Positions 17,258 through 24,425 of a stretch of DNA of 64,000 bases are shown in pieces. Position numbers and translations under genes: made by a program. Below the pieces are notes generated by a model. That model was not told the origin of the DNA and did not search any database. It saw only the letters and a list, made by a program, of their open reading frames with translations. Every line of letters begins with the position of its first letter. Position 1 is the first letter of the stretch. The stretch spans positions 1 through 64,000 of the forward strand of contig JAWKPF010000004.1 of NCBI GenBank assembly GCA_041390825.1, written 5' to 3'. The DNA is from Thermomicrobiales bacterium (GTDB lineage Bacteria; Chloroflexota; Chloroflexia; Thermomicrobiales; UBA6265).

Positions 17258-17872
17258 TCACAGGCGGTCTCCGAAACAATTGCGGAGCTTGCGCAGCGCT
17301 TCGTAGACATTGGCGCGCGCTGCTTCTTCCGAACTATTCAATGTTTCCGCGATGCCAGCGTAGTCGAGCTCGTGATACTTGCGGAGGATCAACGCAACGC
17401 GCTGCTTCTCCGGCAGGTTCTGCACAAAGACCTCGACTTCGGCCAACAAGTCGCGGGCGTCCATCGATGCGGGCTGATCCGGATTGGTAACGGCCAGATG
17501 GTCGTCGAGCACCGGATCGAGCGGCCGCTCGCGTTTCTCCTTCCGCTTTTGCGAAAGGAAGGTGTTGGTGGCGATGCGGTAGAGCCAGGCGCGGTAGTTC
17601 GAATCTGGTCCGAGCCTGCCAAACGCGCGATACGCCTTGAGCATCGTCTCCTGATAAAGATCGTCCGCATCGGTCGTGTTCCGCGTGAGCTGAACCGAAT
17701 AGCGGAAGATCTCGTTCTGATACCGTTCGAGAAGTTCGTCGAAGCAGAGCGGGCGCGTTGACACGTCCGGCTCCGCCGTCCTCCCGGATGGGCGCACCTC
17801 TGCCTGTACGGCTGTTTGACTCATTCCTTCGACCATCCCAATGGCGCCGTTTCCCCCGCAGCGCCAGAACAT
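17258..17872 (-). CDS. ECF-type RNA polymerase sigma factor
   Basis: 204 residues from the ATG at 17872, chosen for GAGAGAGG 5 bases upstream; downstream ATGs at 17836 and 17824 lack well-spaced sites. Sigma region 2 is at about 45-110 (FDELLERYQNEIFRYSVQLTRNTTDADDLYQETMLKAYRAFGRL... AWLYRIATNTF), and region 4 at about 145-200 (LPEKQRVALILRKYHELDYAGIAETLNSSEEAARANVYEALRKLR). There is no region 3, as expected for ECF sigma factors. The gene is followed directly by the anti-sigma-finger/alkyltransferase fusion, so the pair should form one regulatory unit. Its target promoters are not identifiable by eye. Confidence 0.9.
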   Translation of the reverse strand: MFWRCGGNGAIGMVEGMSQTAVQAEVRPSGRTAEPDVSTRPLCFDELLERYQNEIFRYSVQLTRNTTDADDLYQETMLKAYRAFGRLGPDSNYRAWLYRIATNTFLSQKRKEKRERPLDPVLDDHLAVTNPDQPASMDARDLLAEVEVFVQNLPEKQRVALILRKYHELDYAGIAETLNSSEEAARANVYEALRKLRNCFGDRL

Positions 17873-17989
17873 CGAACCTCTCTCACCTGGTTCAACGCAT
17901 GTCGCTAGTTTATGTGAGACGGGGTGTTTTCGAAAGACCTGTGCCGGCTCCCCGACCTTGCCCGTACTCGTCGTAACTCGCTCGAACAA

Positions 17990-18019
17990 CGCGCCACACC
18001 CGGTTGCGGATGTGGCGCG
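17990..18019 (-). terminator. Hairpin downstream of the CAP-domain gene
   Basis: Nine-bp stem around CGCGCCACA / TGTGGCGCG with a 12-base loop, 54 bases after the stop of the minus-strand CAP-domain gene. On that strand it is followed by GTTGTTCG, weakly T-rich, and lies before the sigma-factor start. Confidence 0.5.
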
Positions 18020-18073
18020 CCAAGCGCTATTGGTTGTTCGGCGAAGGAACGCTTCCGGGCGCTCCCGGCCGCG

Positions 18074-19819
18074 CTATGCGCTCGCAGGATCGAGCGGATC
18101 CGTGCCGTTGAACAGCTCGTCGAGATCGTTCACTCCATCGCCATCCGAATCGGCGACATTTGGATTCGTCCCAAATGCCGCTTCTTCATCATCGAGGAGA
18201 CCGTCGCCATCGGTGTCAGCAGCCACGCCCCCATTGGCCTGCCCGCCGCCTGCATTGTCATCGCTGGGATCGAGCGGGTTCTTGCCATTGCTCCACTCAT
18301 CTCCATCGCCAACACCACCGCCATCGGTGTCGAACACGGTGGGATCGGTGCCAGCCAACGCGTTCTCCGATTCGTCGAGCAACCCATCTCCGTCGCTGTC
18401 GGTCATGGCGCCACCGGTTGTGTTGCCAGCCTGGCCCGTCTGCCCATTGCCAGTGGTTCCGTCTTGACCAGGTTGCCCTGCCTGGCCGGCTTGTCCGGCT
18501 TGACCGGTCGTGGCGCCCTGCGTCTGGCCGCCAGCACAGGCAGCATCCACCACATCGCCAAACGTGGTCGTCCAATACCAGCCAAAGTCTGAGTTTGGAT
18601 CGAATGCTCGGCCGATGCCGATCGCGGTGAAGGCCGGGTTGAGCATGTTCGCGTTGTGCCCCGGACTGTTCCGCCAGGACTCCATCGCGCCGGCGGCGCT
18701 TTGGTCGCCCGCGAAGATGTTCTCCGCCGTCGTGCCGCCGGGATATCCGGCCGCCGCGATTCGCGATGCGAAGGTGGAACCGTCCTGCCCCACGTGGTCG
18801 AAATAGTTCTTGGTCGCCATATCCTGGCTGTGCCCTTTGGCTGCTGACGTCAACGTCGGGCTCATTGCCAACGGCGGTACGCCATTGGCCGCCCGGTACT
18901 CGTTGATCGATGCCAGGAACGCCAGTTCCTCCGCGTCTCCGCACGCCGGGGCGGCGTTAGCGCCAGTCGTCGTAACCGCCGCTTCACCGCCGATCGTGGC
19001 ATTCCCGTTGCCGTTTGCGGGCGCAGGCTGCGCTTCCGGTTGCGTGGTGTTGCCAACGGTATCCGCGGGCTGCGCTTCCTGATCGGCGGCCGGCGGTGCT
19101 GCGCCAGCGTCTGCTGGAGCCGCTTCCTGACCGGCAGCTGGCTGATTCGTGGCGCCAGCCGGGTCCGCGGGCTGCAATTCCTGGCCAGCGGGTTGTTGCG
19201 GTGCGTTCCCGGTCGCGCCGGCTGGTTGCTCTGCCGGTGCGGCAGCTACCTGGGGCGCGCCCTGAACAACCGCGGCAACGCCATCGCCGGTGCAGGCGGC
19301 GCCGTCGACAGTCGCTCCGAAGGTCGTCGTCCAATACCACTTCCAGGTGGAGTTAGGGTTGTTGACGCGTGCGATGCCGATCGCCTTGGCGGTTGGGCTC
19401 AGCATGTTGGCGTTGTGCCCCGGGCTGTTGCGCCAGGATTCCATCGCGCCTGTGGCGACGTCGCTTCCCGCAAAGATGTTCTCTGCAGTGTTGCCAGGAT
19501 CGGGGTACCCGGCAGCCGTGATCCTGTCGACGAAGGTCGAACCGTTGGACCCCGTATGGCTGAAAAAATCGTTGGTCGCCATATCGAGGCTCAAGGTTTC
19601 CGCGGCGACGCTCAACGTCTGACTGAACGCGAGGGGAGGCAATCCGTTTTGCGCGCGATAGTCATTGATGAGTTGCAAGAATGCAGATTCTTCGCCATCG
19701 GCGCAGGTTTGCGCCGGTCCAGCCGCTGCCTGATCTTGCGCTGAAAGACGGTCGGAATGAGAGACGAGCATGCCGAACGAAAGGGCCATGCTCAGCAATA
19801 TCGCCAGGGTCCGTTTCAT
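18074..19819 (-). CDS. Secreted protein with two CAP/SCP domains and calcium-binding TSP3 repeats
   Basis: 581 residues, AGGAGG upstream of the ATG. Order: signal peptide (1-27), first CAP/SCP domain (about 40-176), Ala/Pro/Gln-rich linker (185-290), second CAP domain (about 292-428), Gly/Gln/Thr linker and thrombospondin type-3 repeats (about 473-581; DSDGDGLLDE, DTDGDGLLDD, DSDGDGVNDLDE). Each CAP domain has the expected His/Glu pockets: DFFSHTG...AENIFAG...ESWRNSPGHNANML and YFDHVG...AENIFAG...ESWRNSPGHNANML. The two domains are close in sequence, so an internal duplication is likely. TSP3 repeats bind Ca2+ and often end surface proteins. Bacterial CAP proteins are mostly exported with unclear function. 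It is upstream of the sigma gene on the same strand but separated by a hairpin. Confidence 0.88.
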   Translation of the reverse strand: MKRTLAILLSMALSFGMLVSHSDRLSAQDQAAAGPAQTCADGEESAFLQLINDYRAQNGLPPLAFSQTLSVAAETLSLDMATNDFFSHTGSNGSTFVDRITAAGYPDPGNTAENIFAGSDVATGAMESWRNSPGHNANMLSPTAKAIGIARVNNPNSTWKWYWTTTFGATVDGAACTGDGVAAVVQGAPQVAAAPAEQPAGATGNAPQQPAGQELQPADPAGATNQPAAGQEAAPADAGAAPPAADQEAQPADTVGNTTQPEAQPAPANGNGNATIGGEAAVTTTGANAAPACGDAEELAFLASINEYRAANGVPPLAMSPTLTSAAKGHSQDMATKNYFDHVGQDGSTFASRIAAAGYPGGTTAENIFAGDQSAAGAMESWRNSPGHNANMLNPAFTAIGIGRAFDPNSDFGWYWTTTFGDVVDAACAGGQTQGATTGQAGQAGQAGQPGQDGTTGNGQTGQAGNTTGGAMTDSDGDGLLDESENALAGTDPTVFDTDGGGVGDGDEWSNGKNPLDPSDDNAGGGQANGGVAADTDGDGLLDDEEAAFGTNPNVADSDGDGVNDLDELFNGTDPLDPASA

Positions 19820-19893
19820 CTCGCGAGTTCCTCCTGATCATACGGACGAGAGTCGAACGGGCAGATGGGCGGTGGCGACGCCATGAGGCAGCG

Positions 19894-20157
19894 TCAGGCG
19901 TAGATCTCGATGCGCGGTTCGCCTTCGACCCCAGCACGCTGCATGGCAGCCTGAACTTCGCGATTGGTCAGGAAGCCCTGCGCCTGGGCAACCGTCGCGA
20001 AGTGGCGAATGATGAGGACGACATCTGGCGCGTCCGCCAACCGATGCACCGATGCATCGGTGACACCCCAGTCCCGCTGCACGTCATCCAGGGTTTCGTA
20101 GATCGCCTGCCACACCCCAAAGTCCTGAACGGTGTGCTGAACCGTGAGGAGCGCCAT
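19894..20157 (-). CDS. Small dimeric alpha/beta-barrel (cyclase/ABM-like) protein
   Basis: 87 residues, start supported by GGAG 9 bases upstream. Sequence MALLTVQHTVQDFGVWQAIYETLDDVQRDWGVTDASVHRL...VLIIRHFATVAQAQGFL has the ferredoxin-like beta-alpha-beta pattern of ABM or cyclase-like proteins that work as dimers. No catalytic residues can be picked out. It lies between the CAP-domain gene and the LuxR-type regulator on the same strand, with its own ribosome site. Confidence 0.65.
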   Translation of the reverse strand: MALLTVQHTVQDFGVWQAIYETLDDVQRDWGVTDASVHRLADAPDVVLIIRHFATVAQAQGFLTNREVQAAMQRAGVEGEPRIEIYA

Positions 20158-20298
20158 CGAGGAATCTCCGCCGCCAATTTGCCCAAATACCTGAGATCGA
20201 CGGTAGGCGAGCGAGAATCACGGCGCATCGGGGGAACACCGCATTTCCGGCGAGATCCAGAGTACGGATGACTACGGAGTTTTCCGAGGGGCGCGACG

Positions 20299-23247
20299 TT
20301 AGCGTAGTCCGCGTTCGAGCGCGATACGAATCGCCGCGCCTCGCGTGGTGACACCAAGCTTGGCGTAGATGCTGGTGAGGTGCGTGTCGATCGTGCGCGG
20401 GCTCACGCAGAGTTCCCAGGCGATCTCGGCATTGGAGGATCCGGTTGCCAGCAGCCGGAGCACATCCGTCTCCCGGCGGGTAAGTCCGGCAAACACCGCT
20501 GGTGACGAAGGCTGGGAACTTGCCGAATATCGCGCGGCGAGCTCGTCAGCCCGGCGCAGCGTTCGCACCGCGTTCATTGCGAGGCACGACGCTCGCACCG
20601 ATTCGAGCAGCTCATGAGCAAGCTGGGGCTCGTCGCGGGCGAATCGCAGTTCCGCTTGCCCCAGCAGGGTAAGCACTCGTTCGTGCGCCGCGCCGGTCGC
20701 GTCGGCCAGCGCTAACGCCGTGACGAATCGCGCTTCCGCGTCGGAAAGCTGCGCGTTCTCGAGATCGAGTTCACCGAGCAACCGGTTCGCTGCCAGGAGC
20801 ACCAACGGTTGTCGTGGTTCGGTGCCGGCAGCCAACGCTTGCTCGGCGAAATCGCGTGCCAATTCATCCTCACCCTGGGCATGGTGGTAGGTCGCCCAGG
20901 ACAGCAGTGCGTCCGCCCGCCCCAACACGCTTCCGCTCCAGGTCAGCCAGCCATCGAACGCATCGAGCCAACGACGTGCCAGCACGTGGTCGCCTGCATC
21001 GAGCGCGAGCGCAACCGCCAATGACCGCAGACTCACTGTATCCAGAGCCGCGTCTTCTGGTTCGGTGTCTGCCCCGGCGGGAAAGTGCTGTCCGATCAGC
21101 ATCCACGCCAGCGCCACATCGCCCTGACATCGAGCAATGGGAGCGAGCAACATCGGTGCGTTCCGTCGAAACGATCGCCATGTGCTCTGTTCCAACCGGG
21201 CCGAAGCGTCGATCCAGTCCCCCCTGAGTAGGCTCGACACCACGTCAGCGCTCGGCGCGGAGCCCTCACCGGTGATGTCTTCCAAATCCGCAAGAGATTC
21301 TGCAAGCGCGGACTCGATTCGCTGGCGTTCTGCCGGTCGATCGACCTGATACGGTAGGACGACCATCATCAGCTCATCGAAGAGGGAAGTTGCCACCATG
21401 CTACGGTGGTCGCTGGCGGCAAAGATGTCACGGGCTCGGCGAAACGCCATCCGCGCCTCATCTGGCCGTCCCAGCCCGGCGTAGGTGTACCCAAGTCCGT
21501 ACCAGGCATCACCCTGGGAGCCGGCGGTTTCGCCGGGCGGCAAGTCAACGATGCGCTCTCCCAATTCAAGCGCTCGCTGCAGACGCGCATTTTCGGCCAG
21601 TGCCAGTGTCAGCTCCCCTCTCCCATTTTGAGCATCGAGGGGATCGGCGGTTGTTTCGATCGCGAGCAACCTCGCTCGCTGCTCGGGAGCGAGCGCATCG
21701 AGCATCGCCACGCCAGACTCTTCTGCCGCAATGCCGAGACGGAACTCATCCGCCTGGCATCGGAGCATGCCCTGGAAGAACCGTGCGTATGCCTCCAGCG
21801 CGGGATCTCCCGCTTCCCGACCAAGCCGCTCGGCGGTTTCGAGAAGCTTTACACCGCCCGGTGGATCCTCGAAGCGGCCGAGCATCGCCACTCGAAATCG
21901 CAGCCACCCCCGTTCGCCGGCATGGCCACTCTCTTCTTCCAGGATTCTCAGCGCCGTCTCGAACCGCTGGCGCGCGGTTCGCCAGGCAAACGCGCGCTGC
22001 GCCCGCTCGCCCGCGCGCGCCAACCACTCCACCGCGCGAAGATCACCAGCCTGCTGGAAGTGATAGGCAACGTGATCCGGGTCCGCCGCCACACGTGACG
22101 CGAGCACATCTCCGATCTGCCGATGCCACATACGCCGGCGCGGTGGAAGAACGCTGTCGTAGAGCGAATCGCGAATCAGGGCGTGCGTGAACGCCACTGA
22201 CGTCCCGTCCGGCGTCGCGTCGAGCACGCGGGCATCGATGGCGCGTTCGACCACATCGAGCAACTCGTGCCCCGATACCCCGCTGACGCTCTCCCATACA
22301 TTCAGCGGTACGATCTGGCCGATAACGGCGGCAATCGCCAGCAATGCTTCCGCGTCATGCCCGAGTCGGGAAAGCCGCTGGTCGATGACTTGTCGGAGCA
22401 GTGTCGGAATTGCTGCCTGCTCGAACGCGCCGAGTGTCCAACCGCCATGCCCGTCTGGCAGCAGGACGCTCCCTTCCAGGGCACGCAAGAGCTCGACCAC
22501 GAAAAAGGGATTGCCGTCCGCGCGCTGTTGCACGTGGCTTGCCAGGCGATCGGCGGCCGCTTCGGGCAACCGATAGGCATCGTCGATCACGCCACGAACA
22601 TCGTCTCGCGTCAACAACGACACGTCGATGCGCACTGCCAGCGCTTCACGCACCAGAATCGGCAGAAGCCTGTGAAGCGCATGCGCGCGCGTGACATCCG
22701 TACTGCGATAGGTCATCAGCAGCAGGATCGGTGTAAAAGCGAGCTGGCGGGCGAACAACCGCAGCAATTCGAGGCTTTCGTCGTCTGCCCAGTGCAGATC
22801 CTCCAGCACGATCACCAACGGCCGATCACGTGCCAGCGAGAAGAAGAAATCGCGCATCTCACTTATGAAGGCGGTTTGGCTGGAACCCTGTGCGAGTTGC
22901 GGAACAGGGAGCAGTGGGCTGTCCGGAAATCTCGCCGCAGCGAGGGGGTAATGCTCGATCAACTCCACCCACGGACCGTAGGGAGGTGACACCGCAACGT
23001 CATAGCAATGCCCGGTGAGGACGAGCGCTCCGACGCTGCTCGCTTCCCTGCTGAGCGTCTCGGCCAGTCTGGACTTGCCAATACCCGCCTCCCCGCCAAG
23101 CACCACCATGCTGCCGTTTCCGGCCAATGCCTCGGTAAGCTGCGCGCGCAGCACATGGAGCTCCCGAGACCGGCCCACCAATAGCGGCGGACGCCCTCCG
23201 GACAATGCGGGCCACGTTCGATCCTCATGCTGCTCTGACGTAAACAT
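20299..23247 (-). CDS. Large ATP-binding LuxR-family regulator (LAL type)
   Basis: 982 residues from the ATG at 23247 (GAAGGAG just upstream); the open frame extends 51 codons more without a ribosome site. An AAA-type ATPase module comes first: LLVGRSREL at 22-30, Walker A GGEAGIGKS at 51-59, Walker B VIVLEDLHWADDE, then a long helical (TPR-like) region. The C-terminus is a LuxR-type HTH: LTRRETDVLRLLATGSSNAEIAWELCVSPRTIDTHLTSIYAKLGVTTR. This is the MalT/LAL layout, in which an effector and ATP drive activation. The ligand is not evident. It is divergent from the 23509 gene across a 261-base AT-richer gap. Confidence 0.9.
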   Translation of the reverse strand: MFTSEQHEDRTWPALSGGRPPLLVGRSRELHVLRAQLTEALAGNGSMVVLGGEAGIGKSRLAETLSREASSVGALVLTGHCYDVAVSPPYGPWVELIEHYPLAAARFPDSPLLPVPQLAQGSSQTAFISEMRDFFFSLARDRPLVIVLEDLHWADDESLELLRLFARQLAFTPILLLMTYRSTDVTRAHALHRLLPILVREALAVRIDVSLLTRDDVRGVIDDAYRLPEAAADRLASHVQQRADGNPFFVVELLRALEGSVLLPDGHGGWTLGAFEQAAIPTLLRQVIDQRLSRLGHDAEALLAIAAVIGQIVPLNVWESVSGVSGHELLDVVERAIDARVLDATPDGTSVAFTHALIRDSLYDSVLPPRRRMWHRQIGDVLASRVAADPDHVAYHFQQAGDLRAVEWLARAGERAQRAFAWRTARQRFETALRILEEESGHAGERGWLRFRVAMLGRFEDPPGGVKLLETAERLGREAGDPALEAYARFFQGMLRCQADEFRLGIAAEESGVAMLDALAPEQRARLLAIETTADPLDAQNGRGELTLALAENARLQRALELGERIVDLPPGETAGSQGDAWYGLGYTYAGLGRPDEARMAFRRARDIFAASDHRSMVATSLFDELMMVVLPYQVDRPAERQRIESALAESLADLEDITGEGSAPSADVVSSLLRGDWIDASARLEQSTWRSFRRNAPMLLAPIARCQGDVALAWMLIGQHFPAGADTEPEDAALDTVSLRSLAVALALDAGDHVLARRWLDAFDGWLTWSGSVLGRADALLSWATYHHAQGEDELARDFAEQALAAGTEPRQPLVLLAANRLLGELDLENAQLSDAEARFVTALALADATGAAHERVLTLLGQAELRFARDEPQLAHELLESVRASCLAMNAVRTLRRADELAARYSASSQPSSPAVFAGLTRRETDVLRLLATGSSNAEIAWELCVSPRTIDTHLTSIYAKLGVTTRGAAIRIALERGLR

Positions 23248-23508
23248 GACTCCTTCAGACCGCCGAACTGCTGCATTATGACCACCAATGGTATCTGGCG
23301 ATACCCGCGCCCGAAACCCTCGGTCGCGGTGATTCGAACCCGACCTCGACTCCAGCACCCAGTTGCGCAAAATGCGAAGGACGTCACAAGCTTCTGTCAA
23401 GACAATACGGAATTTCGGGAAACATCAAAACATAAAACCAAATGCCGTCCTTGTACGTACGAGGCGATTGGGCTACCATCCACCTACCCCCGCTCGAAGG
23501 AAGAGAAG

Positions 23509-24054
23509 ATGGAAGACACGCCCCGGACACGGACGCGCTCTATTCGCGCGCTCGGCCGGCTTACACCACCCAAAGTCGATGACGTTCTGCTCGCCCAATG
23601 GGTGGGCTGTCCCTCGGACAAAGCATTCCTGGACGATATTGCGCTCTCGACTGACTGGGCAGGCCAACCCGAATCGCCCGCAGCGTTTCTCAACGCGGCG
23701 CCGATGCCACCCGCCCATCACAAGGCAACCCTGAAAGCGTTCGAGCACCATCTGAGTGGTTCGGTGCAGCGATTGCTCGACGCGATCGACGCAGACGTCA
23801 ACGGCGGCCAACGGCTACCGCTTTCGTATGAGGCTCCGCCAGTCACCAAGGATGCCGCGTTCGATTCGATCACGGCGTTGTCGCTTGCCGGAGAGATGAC
23901 CGTGCGCCGGGCCGGCAACCGGCGCAAGAAGATCACGGCGCTTTCTGAGGCGTCGGCGCGTCTCTGGGTGCTGGCCGATCTCTTTCGATCGGGGCACATT
24001 ACGGTCGAAGAACTCTGCCGCAAGCGGGACGAGATCGCCGGTCAGTTGGGGTAG
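23509..24054 (+). CDS. Conserved-looking hypothetical protein
   Basis: 181 residues starting MEDTPRTRTRSIR, with GAAGGAAGAG upstream. Mostly helical by appearance with a basic patch VRRAGNRRKKI near the middle and LFRSGHITVEELCRKRDEI at the end. No family recognised. A GTACGTAC palindrome lies about 50 bases before its start (23453-23460), and the gap to the divergent LuxR-type gene could hold control sites for both. The stop codon is followed with no gap by a CACGCGG heptamer array. Confidence 0.5.
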   Translation: MEDTPRTRTRSIRALGRLTPPKVDDVLLAQWVGCPSDKAFLDDIALSTDWAGQPESPAAFLNAAPMPPAHHKATLKAFEHHLSGSVQRLLDAIDADVNGGQRLPLSYEAPPVTKDAAFDSITALSLAGEMTVRRAGNRRKKITALSEASARLWVLADLFRSGHITVEELCRKRDEIAGQLG

Positions 24055-24103
24055 CACGCGGCACGCGGCACGCGGCACGCGGCACGCGGCACGCGGCACG
24101 CGG
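24055..24103. repeat. Heptamer tandem array, unit CACGCGG
   Basis: Seven identical 7-base units begin at the very base after the preceding stop codon and end in a partial CAGCGAA. Perfect copies suggest a recent expansion. Confidence 0.95.
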
Positions 24104-24155
24104 CAGCGAAAACGTAAGCGAACGTTGGCGCAAGAACAACCCACCGTTGCAAGTC

Positions 24156-24283
24156 GTCAGTTGTCAGTCGTCAGTCTTCAGTCGCCTGTTTCCGTTGCCT
24201 GTGCCTCTTGCCCGTTGCCTCTTGCCTGTTGCCTCTTGCCTATTGCCTATTGCCGTTGCCCGTTGCCTGTTGCCCGTTGCCTA
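24156..24283. repeat. Heptamer arrays GTCAGTY then TTGCCTG
   Basis: Four GTCAGTT/GTCAGTC units (24156-24183) pass into about fourteen TTGCC-centred units such as GTTGCCT, CTTGCCT and ATTGCCT (24184-24283), with a few 6-base slips. With the CACGCGG array it fills most of the 371 bases between the 23509 gene and the penicillin-binding protein gene. These sequences match the short tandem heptamer types known from filamentous cyanobacteria. Confidence 0.9.
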
Positions 24284-24425
24284 CTTCCTGATCCCTTCCT
24301 GAAGGTCAGGCGAACCGCCGAACTGGTACCATCTGCCGTCGAAACGCGCAGAAGTCGCTGAGCGTTCTCGGTTCGACCGGCAATCCTCGCGCCCGGTGTC
24401 GATTCTCCTTCGAAAGGTCCTGATC

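Noticed and set aside
24055..24283. Possible CRISPR array
   Set aside because: Units are 7 bases with no unique spacers between them; this is a tandem repeat. No cas genes nearby.
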